Source: Terripilifer sp031921685 (GTDB taxonomy: Bacteria; Pseudomonadota; Alphaproteobacteria; Rhizobiales; Beijerinckiaceae). From it: a stretch of DNA of 64,000 nt. A program made the translations under genes and the position numbers. The DNA lies in the NCBI RefSeq assembly GCF_031921685.1, contig NZ_JAPDHU010000004.1:1-64000 (forward strand). The letters are read 5' to 3'. The notes beneath the pieces are model-generated. The model was not told the origin of the DNA, did not search any database, and worked only from the letters and a program-made list of their open reading frames with translations. Shown one piece after another: positions 1 through 8,657 of the stretch (position 1 is the stretch's first letter; every line of letters begins with the position of its first letter).

Positions 1-1
1 G

Positions 2-148
2 GCCAAGGTGCAGGCGGAGGGCCAGCGCGTCACCGATACGATCGCTCTGTTCCAGGCTTTGGGCGGTGGCTGGTGGAACCGCCCAGGCCCGCTCGTACCG
101 CAGGGCGTGCCTGCCGAAGGAACGCCGCAGACCGTCGCCGCAAATTAA
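2..148 (+). CDS. C-terminal end of an RND efflux outer-membrane lipoprotein (NodT-like)
   Basis: Only the last 48 codons lie in the window; the gene begins upstream. The frame reads in register from base 2 to a TAA at 146-148. It contains ALFQALGGGWW near its end, the typical tail of NodT/OprM-type outer-membrane factors, which form the exit duct of tripartite RND efflux pumps. A Pro-rich tail of about 25 residues follows. An inverted repeat (GTCGCCGC at 134-141, GCGGCGAC at 149-156) encloses the stop codon and could be a hairpin, but no T-run follows. The call rests on a short motif only; the pump genes would lie before base 1. Confidence 0.7.
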   Translation, partial: AKVQAEGQRVTDTIALFQALGGGWWNRPGPLVPQGVPAEGTPQTVAAN

Positions 149-192
149 GCGGCGACACGCTGTCCGTTCACAAACGGGCTAACGGCAAAAAA

Positions 193-537
193 CTAACGGA
201 ACGACGGCGCGAAAATGGGGTTCTCGTTCGGCAGCCGCAGATGCGCGCGGCTCGGGCCATCACGATCTTCGCCGGACATGTAAAAGCCGTTGGTCATCTG
301 TCTGCCCAACGGTGCCGGAGGCGGGCCCATCGGCGGACGCTGATCCACACGGCGCTGCACGCGCACGCGCCCGCCGATCCGCGCACAGCCGCCATCGGTC
401 GTGGAGACAAAGCCCGAACCATAGATCGCGCAACGATTGGCCTGTGCCAGCCGCGTGACTTGCGTATCGGCCGCAAATCCGGGCGTGGTCAGCAGCAGAC
501 ACAATGCGCCCGTCTGCGAGAGGCGGGAGAGCACCAT
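193..537 (-). CDS. Small secreted protein with a porin N-terminal-like motif
   Basis: I place the start at the ATG whose product (114 residues) opens with a signal peptide, MVLSRLSQTGALCLLL then an AxA-like cleavage site near FAADTQ. An upstream in-frame start would add about 60 residues with no leader character. The mature part has CAIYGSGFVSTTDGGCARIGGRVRV. This resembles the N-terminal cysteine-paired segment of rhizobial porins (Porin_2: CxxYGxGF...CxRIGGxxR), but the protein ends about 60 residues later instead of forming a 16-strand barrel. The tail is rich in Pro and Arg. Function is unknown; it may be a stand-alone module or the remnant of a porin gene. Confidence 0.6.
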   Translation of the reverse strand: MVLSRLSQTGALCLLLTTPGFAADTQVTRLAQANRCAIYGSGFVSTTDGGCARIGGRVRVQRRVDQRPPMGPPPAPLGRQMTNGFYMSGEDRDGPSRAHLRLPNENPIFAPSFR

Positions 538-747
538 AGGCTGAAGAGGACGATGATCCGTCAAACTGTGCCGCCGTAGCTGCTGGATGGGCCGGAAACG
601 AGGATGATATGCCGATACGCAGGCATAAGGCCGATTGGATCGGCTGACCATCGATTGATACGAAGATCGTGGCAAGATCAAGATGATGTCGCCATTGTTG
701 CCCGGGTTCCACAATCTTGGCCGAGGTTTTGCGCGCGCCGTGTTGTG

Positions 748-1503
748 TCAGCCACGCCAATCGCCGATGGCAGCCTGGACCACGGCCAGGGCCGCGACCG
801 CCGCCGTATCGGCGCGCAGAATGCGTGGTCCCAGCGAGATGCCGATGACACCGGGCACGGCATTGATCATCTTGCGCTCGGCATCGTCGAAACCGCCCTC
901 GGGGCCGATCAACACAGCGAGTGCGGGGGCGGGCGTGTCGGCGACCGCATGGCGCAGCATCTGTACGGGCTCGGCGATGGCGGCATCCTCGTCGCAGAAG
1001 ACGAGCCGGCGCGCTGCGGGCCAATCGCGCAAGATCCGCTCGAGATCGATCGGTTCCGCAACGTCCGCTATTGTCATGATGCCGCATTGCTCCGCCGCTT
1101 CGATCGCATTGGCCTGCAAGCGCTCAAGATTGACGCGCTGCACCTGCGTGCGACGCGTCAGCACCGGCTGCAACTTGCTGGCGCCCATTTCGACGGCCTT
1201 TTGAGCCATATAATCGAGGCGGGCGTGTTTGATCGGGGCGAACAGATAATGCAGGTCGCATGCGGGCTGTTGCGCGCGCGCCTGCTCGCTGATTTCGAGG
1301 CGCGCCGATTTGCGCGTGCCCGGTGCGATCCGGGCCGACCACTCGCCGTCGCGGCCGTTGAACACCAGAATCGTGTCGCCTTCGCGCAGCCGCAGCACGT
1401 TGAGAATGTAGTTCGATTGGTCGCGCTCAAGATCGACGACAGCGCCAGCCGCAAGCGGCTGGGGAACAAAAAGACGTGTAGCGGCAAAATCGTAGCGGGG
1501 CAT
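748..1503 (-). CDS. rsmE: 16S rRNA (uracil1498-N3)-methyltransferase RsmE
   Basis: The 251-residue product has the usual RsmE length. It starts with MPRYDFAATRLFV, followed by the PUA-like N-terminal domain (LRLREGDTILVFNGRDGEW). A SPOUT/TrmD-like domain with the SAM-binding knot (LIGPEGGF, then ISLGPRILRADTA) fills the C-terminal half. RsmE methylates N3 of U1498 in the decoding centre of 16S rRNA using S-adenosylmethionine. It sits between ubiA and gshA on the map, an arrangement common in Hyphomicrobiales. It reads opposite to the gene at 1773, so the 270-base gap should hold divergent promoters. Confidence 0.95.
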   Translation of the reverse strand: MPRYDFAATRLFVPQPLAAGAVVDLERDQSNYILNVLRLREGDTILVFNGRDGEWSARIAPGTRKSARLEISEQARAQQPACDLHYLFAPIKHARLDYMAQKAVEMGASKLQPVLTRRTQVQRVNLERLQANAIEAAEQCGIMTIADVAEPIDLERILRDWPAARRLVFCDEDAAIAEPVQMLRHAVADTPAPALAVLIGPEGGFDDAERKMINAVPGVIGISLGPRILRADTAAVAALAVVQAAIGDWRG

Positions 1504-1772
1504 CGGCAGGAAGATTCCAGGATTTGACCATCGAGAAAAGCCCGGGAAACGCGTGGATTGTGCGGTGCCAGGCTCAATCAGGGCCGTTTTCCACGAATCC
1601 GTCCTATTTTGAAGGCTAAATCGCGAAATTCCCAGGCTCTTGCCGTAAGTGACACTAGATTGTTAAAAAGCCCGCCAATTGAGAGGCTGACTCCTCATGC
1701 GGCGGAGCAGTTTCAGCCGGGGCCCGCTGTGATCATGCGGCGGGCCAGATGCGCAGCGAAGGTAAGTAGAGG

Positions 1773-2228
1773 ATGGCCATGAACCCGACACCCCGCGCTG
1801 GTTTGAAACCGGTGCTCGCGACCTTGGTCGCTGCCGGGCTGCTCACCGCGGCGGCGCCGGCATTCGCGCAGTCGTGCAACGAGGACATCGCCAAGTTTCA
1901 ACAACGGCGTGAGGCTCAGATCGCTGCGCTGAACAATCTCAGCAAGAAGGGCAAAGGCAAGCTCGATCCGATCGCCGCTTGTCCGCGTCTGCGCGGTCTG
2001 GTGGCCGTCGAAGGCGAGATGTTCGCTTATATGACCAAGAACCAAAGCTGGTGCGGTATTCCCGACGATGTGATGGGACAGGTCAAAGACGGTCGCGGCA
2101 AATCCGCCAATCTTGCCGCGCAAGCGTGCAAGGCCGCCGCCATGGCGCGCAAGATGCAGGAACAAGCTCGTGAAGGTGGCGGGCAAGGCGCGCCGCAGGC
2201 GCCGCGGTTGCCCTCCGGCCCGCTCTAA
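1773..2228 (+). CDS. Secreted hypothetical protein, helical, Gly/Pro-rich tail
   Basis: The product is 151 residues with a clear Sec leader (GLKPVLATLVAAGLL, cleavage after AFAQ). The mature protein is probably helical and has four cysteines (SCNED, AACPRL, SWCGIP, QACKAA), which could form two disulphides in the periplasm. It ends in a Gln/Gly/Pro-rich stretch. Two in-frame ATGs lie six bases apart (1773 and 1779); an AGAGG sequence just upstream fits the second as well as the first. I do not recognise a named family. Its stop is four bases before ubiA, so the two are likely co-transcribed. Confidence 0.6.
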   Translation: MAMNPTPRAGLKPVLATLVAAGLLTAAAPAFAQSCNEDIAKFQQRREAQIAALNNLSKKGKGKLDPIAACPRLRGLVAVEGEMFAYMTKNQSWCGIPDDVMGQVKDGRGKSANLAAQACKAAAMARKMQEQAREGGGQGAPQAPRLPSGPL

Positions 2229-2231
2229 GCC

Positions 2232-3185
2232 TTGGCGAGCGAACCGTCTTCCAATGTTTCACGGTCGCTGCCCGATTCCGTTTCGGGCAGCCTCGTTCTA
2301 AGATGGGCGCCTGACGCCGCGATTCCCTTCATTCAATTGGCGCGCATCGACCGGCCGATCGGTTGGTGGCTGGTGCTGTTGCCGTGCTGGTGGTCGGCGG
2401 CTCTGGCCGGCATTCAGCAAGGCAGCGGACCCAACTGGTGGCACGTGCTGCTGTTTCTGATCGGCGCCATTTCCATGCGGGGTGCTGGCTGCGTCTACAA
2501 CGACATTGTCGATCGCGACATCGATGCGGGGGTTGAACGCACGCGCGGACGGCCTTTGCCGTCAGGCCGCGTCTCATTGACCGCAGCGGTTGTCTTTCTC
2601 GTTCTGCTATCGCTGATTGGCGCCGCGGTTCTTCTGTCATTCAACCGCTTCGCCATTGTCACCGGCCTCGCTTCGCTGCTCATCGTCGCGATCTATCCAT
2701 TCATGAAGCGGGTGACGTCCTGGCCCCAGGCGGTGCTCGGGCTTGCTTTTGCCTGGGGCGGTCTCATGGGTTGGGCGGCGGCTTTTGGCTCGCTCTCCTG
2801 GCAGGCCGTGCTGATCTATGTCTGCGCGATCTTCTGGACCATCGGCTACGACACGATCTACGCGCTGCAGGATGCGCGTGATGATGCCATCGTCGGTGTC
2901 AAATCGACCGCGCGCCTGTTCGCGCAAAATGTTCGGCTTGGCGTGGCGATCTGCTACGTGCTGGCGCTCATCTGCGCGGCTCTCGCGATTGCGGGCGTGC
3001 ACGGTGGCGTTCTCGCCTGGGCTGGCTGGCTGGCTTTTGCCGCCCATCTGGGCTGGCAGGTCAGCCGCATTGAGCGGGCCGACACGCGCGTCGCGTTGAT
3101 GCTGTTCCGCTCCAATCGCGACGCGGGCCTGCTTTTCTTCGCCGGCCTTGCGGCCGACGGCATGTTGTCGCGCGGGTTATTTTAA
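2232..3185 (+). CDS. ubiA: 4-hydroxybenzoate polyprenyltransferase UbiA
   Basis: This multi-pass membrane enzyme attaches the polyprenyl tail to 4-hydroxybenzoate in ubiquinone synthesis. Both Mg-diphosphate motifs are present: NDIVDRDID (about residue 90) and the DxxxD-type motif in YALQDARDD (about residue 205). The remaining sequence is a run of hydrophobic helices starting at IGWWLVLLPCWWSAAL. No in-frame ATG lies near the 5' end. I use the TTG at 2232, which gives 317 residues, a little longer than usual because of about 25 extra N-terminal residues. It runs convergently into the gene ending at 3192, with no obvious terminator. Confidence 0.93.
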   Translation: MASEPSSNVSRSLPDSVSGSLVLRWAPDAAIPFIQLARIDRPIGWWLVLLPCWWSAALAGIQQGSGPNWWHVLLFLIGAISMRGAGCVYNDIVDRDIDAGVERTRGRPLPSGRVSLTAAVVFLVLLSLIGAAVLLSFNRFAIVTGLASLLIVAIYPFMKRVTSWPQAVLGLAFAWGGLMGWAAAFGSLSWQAVLIYVCAIFWTIGYDTIYALQDARDDAIVGVKSTARLFAQNVRLGVAICYVLALICAALAIAGVHGGVLAWAGWLAFAAHLGWQVSRIERADTRVALMLFRSNRDAGLLFFAGLAADGMLSRGLF

Positions 3186-3191
3186 CAGCTA

Positions 3192-3731
3192 TCAGTGCCG
3201 CGCGATGATCTCGCGTTCGCCGTGATGCACCACATCCATGCGAACGAGCGCGCCGGGCTTGCGCCGACGCAGGAACCGGCCGCGGCGGGCGAGCAGCGTC
3301 GTTCCCTTGCGCGCATGGTCTTGCGGCCTGGCACAATCGATGTCGCCGAGACGCCGGCGGATGCATTCCATCTGGCCGCCGGCTCGTTCGACATAAAGCG
3401 GCAGCGCGAAATACTCGCCCCAATATTGCAGATGAGCGAAAGCTTCGCGTTCGTCGCCGGTATCGGCGAGCAGAATGCGCAGATCGGCATCGCTATGGCT
3501 GAGGCTCACCAGATAACGTTGGCTATTGGCCGTTTCGCCGGTGGCCTTGAACACGACGCCGCGATAGGCGCGTGCCGGCACGCGGATTTTCATCCGCACG
3601 CCATTGCGGCGCCGGCGGATGACGATGCCCTGCCGCAGCAACGTCACTTCGCGCTGGCCACCGTCGGCGCGCGTGTCGACGCAGGCCAGCGTCGGCCATT
3701 CCGATTTGAGATCCTGTGCTTCATTCGCCAT
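3192..3731 (-). CDS. Conserved hypothetical protein, probably DUF6101
   Basis: The product is 179 residues, soluble and rich in Arg. It contains RRRRNGVRMKIRVPARAYRGVVF near residue 40, which has a beta-barrel-like pattern, and a C-terminal LVRMDVVHHGEREIIARH. I recall this architecture as the DUF6101 family of Hyphomicrobiales, but the family assignment is from memory. It has no signal peptide, membrane segment or catalytic motif that I can point to. It lies between ubiA (convergent) and gshA (same strand, 167 bases upstream). Confidence 0.6.
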   Translation of the reverse strand: MANEAQDLKSEWPTLACVDTRADGGQREVTLLRQGIVIRRRRNGVRMKIRVPARAYRGVVFKATGETANSQRYLVSLSHSDADLRILLADTGDEREAFAHLQYWGEYFALPLYVERAGGQMECIRRRLGDIDCARPQDHARKGTTLLARRGRFLRRRKPGALVRMDVVHHGEREIIARH

Positions 3732-3898
3732 TTGACTGCCTCGTCCGGGTTTCCGGTTCTGAGGTCAGCCTAGGCGTCGATGGCGGGAGATCGCCTAACA
3801 GGTCTGGTTAAGGGCCGTTAATCGTGCCGCTATGCGCAGGTTTCAGCCGCTAGGCTCAATATGGCCTTCGGCAATTCATTCAAATTGTCAGTATCTAG

Positions 3899-5266
3899 CT
3901 AAAGCCGCGCCTCGGCGAAAATTGGCAGGACGGAATGTTTCCACGGTCCGTTGAACTCGGCGATGAGGTCCTGCGCCGCGGTGCGGCCGGTTTCGACACG
4001 ATGGTCGAGCAGATCGAGAAAATGCCCTTCGTCGCGGCCCTGGGTATCGCGCCTGGCGCGCCGCTGCAGACCTTCGCGGGCCAGCGCCAGGACATCCCGG
4101 CCGATGTCGCGCAGACTGCGCCCGGCGATCTGGGCATTGAGCCCGATCTGGGGAACGTCGTCGCGCAATCTTTGCCGTTCGGTGGCGCTCCAGCGGCGGA
4201 CGATTTCCCAGGCGCCATCGAGCGCGGCCGCATCGTAGAGCAAGCCGAAATAAAGCGCCGACATCGCCACCACGTGATCGGCCGAACCCATGTCGGCGCC
4301 ACGCATTTCTAGAAAACGCTTCAAGCGCACTTCCGGAAAGATGGTCGACAGATGGTTGGCCCAGTCCGACACCGTGGCGCGTTCGCCTGGCAAAGCTTCG
4401 AACGAGCCGGCCATCAGATCGCGGAAGTCGGCGCCGGCGACGTCGTGATAGATATCGCCGCGCTTGACGAAATACATCGGCACTTGCAGCGCATAGTCGA
4501 CATAGCGCTCGAAGCCGAAGCCTTCTTCGAAGACGAAGGGCAACATGCCGGCGCGTTGATTGTCGGTGTCGCGCCAAATCTCGGAGCGTTCCGACAAGCG
4601 CCCGTTGGTCTTGCCTTCGGTGAAGGGTGAATTGGCGAAGAGCGCCGTCGTCAGCGGTTGCAAGGCCAGCGAGACGCGCAGCTTCTTGACCATGTCGGCT
4701 TCGGAGGTGAAGTCGAGATTGGTCTGCACCGTGCAGGTGCGATACATCATGTCGAGGCCACGGGTGCCGACTTTCGGCATGTAGCCGGTCATGATCTTGT
4801 AGCGGCTCTTCGGCATTTTCGGCGTTTCGGCCAGCGTCCAGAGCGGGCTCATGCCGAGGCCGAGAAAACCGATGCCGTGCCGTCCCGCCACTTGATTGGC
4901 GAGCGCGAGATGGGCGTTGAGTTCCGCGGCCGTGTCGTGCGCGCTGGCCAGCGGCGCACCCGACAGTTCGAACTGACCGCCAGGTTCCAGAGAAATGGCG
5001 CCGCCGCGATCGTCGAAAAGGCCGATCAGCGCTTCGCCATCGAAAATCGGTTGCCAGCCGGAGTCCGCCTGTATGCCTTCGAGCAGGGCGCGAATGCCGT
5101 GGTCGCCGTCATAGGGAACGGGGGATTGGTCAGCCACGTAGAACGGGAACTTCTCGTGTTCGGTGCCCACGAGCAGATCGCCGCTTTGCTTGATACCCTG
5201 TTCAAACCAGGCGACGAGTTCGTTGCGCGATTCGATTGGTGTGGTGTCGGACGTGTCGCGCGCCAT
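3899..5266 (-). CDS. gshA: Glutamate-cysteine ligase, alphaproteobacterial/plant type
   Basis: The 455-residue product catalyses the first step of glutathione synthesis, ATP-dependent coupling of glutamate and cysteine. Recognisable blocks are GTEHEKFPFY (about residue 34), SLEPGGQFELSG (about 85) and MYRTCTVQTNLDF (about 170), all typical of the GCS2 branch shared by Alphaproteobacteria and plants. I start at the MARDTSDT methionine; an ATG ten codons upstream is possible. The partner enzyme gene, gshB, is some 53 kb away at 57647, so the pathway is split on the chromosome. Confidence 0.93.
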   Translation of the reverse strand: MARDTSDTTPIESRNELVAWFEQGIKQSGDLLVGTEHEKFPFYVADQSPVPYDGDHGIRALLEGIQADSGWQPIFDGEALIGLFDDRGGAISLEPGGQFELSGAPLASAHDTAAELNAHLALANQVAGRHGIGFLGLGMSPLWTLAETPKMPKSRYKIMTGYMPKVGTRGLDMMYRTCTVQTNLDFTSEADMVKKLRVSLALQPLTTALFANSPFTEGKTNGRLSERSEIWRDTDNQRAGMLPFVFEEGFGFERYVDYALQVPMYFVKRGDIYHDVAGADFRDLMAGSFEALPGERATVSDWANHLSTIFPEVRLKRFLEMRGADMGSADHVVAMSALYFGLLYDAAALDGAWEIVRRWSATERQRLRDDVPQIGLNAQIAGRSLRDIGRDVLALAREGLQRRARRDTQGRDEGHFLDLLDHRVETGRTAAQDLIAEFNGPWKHSVLPIFAEARL

Positions 5267-5524
5267 GAAACTCGTTTTTGAGACGTTGGGTTGCAAAACG
5301 GCCCCCCAGGGCCGGAGTCTTCATAGGCGGGCGCGAGGAGCTATGCAACGGTAGGACGCGCGATCGGCCACTGTGCTGATTTCACGGTGATTTGAAGGGA
5401 AAAGGGGCGGGCGCGGCGCCCCGGCCAAACAAGGTTAAAGCCCGTGAACTGAATTAAATTTGCCCGGTTAATCAGGCGATTAACATTTATGGCCATAGTG
5501 GGGGCACTACCGGGAGGGCGCCCC

Positions 5525-5710
5525 ATGTCATGGTTTTCGAAGTCATGGTTTTTGAAATTCTTGCGAGACACCGAGGGAGCGACCGCAGTTGAATATGGAA
5601 TCATCGCCACCGCCATTGCGCTAGCGATTGTCGCCGGGACCACGCTGATCGGATCGGAAATGCGCGACAGATATTATAGCCCGGTGGCCAACAGCATGAC
5701 CCTGGGGTGA
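5525..5710 (+). CDS. Flp/Fap-type pilin subunit
   Basis: The product is 61 residues. It holds the full Flp signature: a short basic leader, then DTEGATAVEYGIIATAIALAI, where the Glu and the Tyr five or so residues before the hydrophobic helix are the hallmark of class IVb prepilins cleaved by TadV/CpaA peptidases. The ATG at 5525 gives the expected length; an upstream ATG at 5489 would add 12 residues without leader character. No tad/cpa assembly genes lie near it in the window, so it depends on a locus elsewhere or is an extra pilin. Confidence 0.9.
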   Translation: MSWFSKSWFLKFLRDTEGATAVEYGIIATAIALAIVAGTTLIGSEMRDRYYSPVANSMTLG

Positions 5711-5754
5711 GAGGCGGGCCGGCGAGCGGCCCCGTTCTTACGAGCAGCCCGTTC

Positions 5755-6339
5755 TTATTCGGATGTCGGGAAACGAGGCTTCGCCCAGAAGTCGCGGACA
5801 TCAGCCAGCGCCTTGATCCGCACCGCCATCAACCGATCGGCACGCGCTTGCGCGTCCTCGGCCGTGTCGGCTGTGCCATGATTGACGAGCGCGACCGCAC
5901 GACTGAGCTTTTCGCGCAGCGCCGCCGTCGCGCGCTCGCAAATCGCCGCCAGGGCCTGCGGATCGTCCGTGCCCTTGGTCTTGATATGTCGGCGGATCGA
6001 CGCGACGGTTCCGGTTGCGAGCCGATCGAGGTCGTCGACGATGGCCTCGAAACGGCTGCGGAAGCTCGGATTGAGGCGGTTGTAGTCGGCGAGCGCGGAC
6101 CGGCTTCCCGGCAAGATCGAACGGGAGAAATATTCCTGATAGGTGACGGGCTTCCAGGCCAAAAGATCGTCGAACAATTCCGGCATCGTCGGCAATTGCT
6201 CGATGATCATCAAAATCTCGTTGAAAAGATTAAGGTAATCGTTGGCCAGACCAGACGCCGGGTTGACGAGAGAAGGCGCCGTATCATCCATCGCAGACAC
6301 GCTGTTGCTGGCCGAACTCGACCCGTTTGACATGTTCAT
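5755..6339 (-). CDS. Hypothetical soluble protein, mostly helical
   Basis: The product is 194 residues with a Ser/Asn-rich N-terminus and then long amphipathic helices (LNLFNEILMIIEQLPTMPELFDDLLAW, about residues 37-63, and a C-terminal helical half). There is no leader, membrane helix or cysteine pattern. I do not recognise a family. It is convergent with the Flp pilin gene and divergent from the SRAP gene at 6468. The open frame and its codon use resemble the flanking genes, which supports it being real. Confidence 0.55.
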   Translation of the reverse strand: MNMSNGSSSASNSVSAMDDTAPSLVNPASGLANDYLNLFNEILMIIEQLPTMPELFDDLLAWKPVTYQEYFSRSILPGSRSALADYNRLNPSFRSRFEAIVDDLDRLATGTVASIRRHIKTKGTDDPQALAAICERATAALREKLSRAVALVNHGTADTAEDAQARADRLMAVRIKALADVRDFWAKPRFPTSE

Positions 6340-6467
6340 CCGTTCGCACCGATTCGGTCGCGCTCACAAAAGTTGGGGTAATTTAGATGGCGAATGATAA
6401 TAAGAGATTGCCAAATCATCTGAAATTCGGCCGGCCTTTTGCTTTTTAGCGATCTGGATTTTTGATC

Positions 6468-7208
6468 ATGTGCGGTCGTTTCGCGGTGACGCAGGCCCCC
6501 GACAGCATTCGCGCTTTTTTCCGCTACGTCGAACAGCCGAATTTTCCGCCGCGCTACAACATCGCGCCGACGCAGCCGGTGCCGGTGGTCCGTGTCGCCG
6601 ACGGTCCGGGCGGCAAGTCGCGGCATTTCACGCTTCTGCGTTGGGGTTTTCTGCCGGGATTCGTCAAGGACCCAAAAGATTTTCCTTTGGTCATCAACGC
6701 GCGTTCCGAAACGATTTTCGACAAACCGAGCTTTCGCAACGCCATGCGCCGCCGGCGCTGCATCTTCATCGCCGATGCCTTCTATGAATGGCAGCGTGGG
6801 TCGAAAGCCAAGGGACGCAGCAAGACGCTCGTGCCCTATCTCATTCGCCGTCGTGACGGTGCGCCGATGGCGCTCGCCGGCCTGTGGGAAAATTGGATGG
6901 GACCGAACGGCGAGGAAATGGAAACCGCTTGCATTGTCACCACCGCCGCCAATGCGGTGATGGCGCCGATCCATGATCGCATGCCGGTGATCCTCGAGCC
7001 CGAGGATTTCGATGTCTGGCTCGAGAATGATGCGGTCGATGCGGAGGAGGCCGCGGCTCTGATGCGACCCGCCGGCGAGGATGTCCTGGAAGTGTTCGAG
7101 GTTTCCTCGGCCGTCAACAAAGTCGCCAATGATTCACCCGAGGTGCAGATGCCGGCGACGCATGAGAAGCCGCCGCCTGATGACGGCGGCTACGGCATGC
7201 TTTTTTGA
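6468..7208 (+). CDS. SRAP-family abasic-site DNA-protein crosslink protein (YedK/HMCES-like)
   Basis: The 246-residue product begins MCGRF. Removal of Met exposes the Cys that forms a thiazolidine with abasic sites in single-stranded DNA. Other family residues are visible: RYNIAPTQ, NARSETI, the EW pair in AFYEWQ, and the catalytic His in IHDRMPVIL. In Hyphomicrobiales this family is often called an SOS response-associated peptidase. The ATG at 6468 is fixed by the need for Cys2. I see no GTTC-N7-GTTC LexA box directly upstream; a GTTC-N4-GTTC near 6339-6350 has the wrong spacing. Confidence 0.92.
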   Translation: MCGRFAVTQAPDSIRAFFRYVEQPNFPPRYNIAPTQPVPVVRVADGPGGKSRHFTLLRWGFLPGFVKDPKDFPLVINARSETIFDKPSFRNAMRRRRCIFIADAFYEWQRGSKAKGRSKTLVPYLIRRRDGAPMALAGLWENWMGPNGEEMETACIVTTAANAVMAPIHDRMPVILEPEDFDVWLENDAVDAEEAAALMRPAGEDVLEVFEVSSAVNKVANDSPEVQMPATHEKPPPDDGGYGMLF

Positions 7209-7226
7209 GGCGTCAAGACAAAGGCC

Positions 7227-8531
7227 CTAAACGCGCCCCACGCTGATGTAAGTGAAGTCGTGCCGGAGCATTTCTTCGGGACGATAGATGTTGCGCAGAT
7301 CGACCACGATCGGCTTGGCCAACAGATCGCGAATGCGCTTGAGATCGAGCGCGCGGAACGCATCCCATTCGGTGAGGATGACCAGTACGTCGGCATCGCG
7401 CGCGCATTCATAAGCATCGTCGCAGAACGTGACGCCGGGAAGGAGCGGCCGCGCCTGCTCCATTGCTTCGGGATCGTAAGCGCGAACAGCAGCACCGCGT
7501 TGCTGCAAGGCCGGCACGATGGTGAGGGCCGGGGCCTCGCGCATGTCGTCTGTATTCGGCTTGAAGGCCAGTCCCAGAACCGCCAGCGTTTTGCCGACGA
7601 CCGAGCCGCCGCAAGCATCGAGAATTTTCTCCGCCATCCGCTGTTTGCGCGCTTCGTTGGAGGCCGCGACCGTCTCGACGATCCGCACTGGCGCGCCGAA
7701 GTCGTGACCCGTGCGGATCAGGGCCATCGTATCTTTGGGGAAACAGGAGCCGCCATAGCCGGGCCCCGCATGCAGAAACTTCGAGCCGATGCGATTGTCG
7801 AGGCCGATGCCGCGCGCCACGTCTTGCACGTCGGCGCCGGCCTTCTCGCACAGGTCGGCGATCTCGTTGATGAAGGTGATCTTGGTGGCGAGAAAGGCAT
7901 TGGCGGCATATTTCGTCAGCTCCGCCGTCCGCCGCGCCATGAAGACCAAAGGCGATTGATTGAGATAGAGCGGACGATAGATTTCCGTGAGGATGTCGCG
8001 GGCTTTGGCATCGTCGGTGCCGACGACGATGCGATCGGGCCGTTTGAAATCCGAAATGGCCGCGCCCTCGCGCAGGAATTCCGGATTGGAGACCACGGCG
8101 AATTCCGCATCCGGCCGCCGCTCGCGGATGATCCGCTCGACCTCATCGCCGGTGCCCACCGGCACGGTGGATTTGTTGACGACGACGGTGAAGCCTTTCA
8201 GGGCGTCGGCAATCTCGGCCGCCGCGGCGTAGACATAGGCGAGGTCCGCATGGCCATCGCCGCGCCGCGACGGAGTACCGACGGCGATGAAGACCGCATC
8301 GGCTTCCGCAACCGCCGGGGCAAGATCGGTAGTGAACGACAGGCGCTGCTGGCGGACGTTGCTGGCAACGAGAGGCGCCAAGCCAGGCTCGAAAATCGGT
8401 ATTTCGCCCCGCTTGAGCGCGGCAATACGGTCGACATTCTTGTCGACGCAGACGACCGTATGGCCGAAATCCGCGAAACAGGCGCCTGAAACCAGCCCGA
8501 CATAGCCGGACCCAATCATCGCAATACGCAT
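7227..8531 (-). CDS. ugd: UDP-glucose 6-dehydrogenase
   Basis: The 434-residue product oxidises UDP-glucose to UDP-glucuronate with two NAD, supplying precursors for acidic polysaccharides. The N-terminal Rossmann motif is GSGYVGLVSGACFADFG and the catalytic cysteine lies in GYGGSCFPKDT (about residue 260). The C-terminal domain carries GLAFKPNTDDMREAP. The gene converges on the SRAP gene with 18 bases between the stops. Its upstream gap to 8658 is shared with the divergent monooxygenase promoter. Confidence 0.95.
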   Translation of the reverse strand: MRIAMIGSGYVGLVSGACFADFGHTVVCVDKNVDRIAALKRGEIPIFEPGLAPLVASNVRQQRLSFTTDLAPAVAEADAVFIAVGTPSRRGDGHADLAYVYAAAAEIADALKGFTVVVNKSTVPVGTGDEVERIIRERRPDAEFAVVSNPEFLREGAAISDFKRPDRIVVGTDDAKARDILTEIYRPLYLNQSPLVFMARRTAELTKYAANAFLATKITFINEIADLCEKAGADVQDVARGIGLDNRIGSKFLHAGPGYGGSCFPKDTMALIRTGHDFGAPVRIVETVAASNEARKQRMAEKILDACGGSVVGKTLAVLGLAFKPNTDDMREAPALTIVPALQQRGAAVRAYDPEAMEQARPLLPGVTFCDDAYECARDADVLVILTEWDAFRALDLKRIRDLLAKPIVVDLRNIYRPEEMLRHDFTYISVGRV

Positions 8532-8588
8532 GCGTTCTCCGTCGTTGTCGTCCGGGCGGCCTTATAGCCGATTCCGGTCACGCGTCGA

Positions 8589-8616
8589 TTGACTGCATAC
8601 ATATTATATGTATAGA
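8589..8616 (+). promoter_or_regulatory. Promoter with MarR-type operator between -35 and -10
   Basis: A near-consensus promoter reads TTGACT (8589-8594), 16 bases, TATAGA (8611-8616). The spacer carries a perfect inverted repeat ATACATA-TTA-TATGTAT at 8597-8613. An operator there would block RNA polymerase directly. The regulator is probably the MarR protein encoded by the second gene of the same operon (9848). A Shine-Dalgarno GGGAGG follows at about 8645, before the ATG at 8658. Confidence 0.7.
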
Positions 8617-8657
8617 TACAATTACGATGCAGGCAAAAGCTACTGGGAGGACGAGTG

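Noticed and set aside
260..1087. A 275-codon minus-strand frame spanning the porin-like gene and part of rsmE
   Set aside because: It is in a different frame from both real genes and is Arg/Ala-rich without motifs.
6339..6350. LexA-like GTTC pair upstream of the SRAP gene
   Set aside because: The two GTTC half-sites are four bases apart, not seven, and overlap the start of the neighbouring gene.
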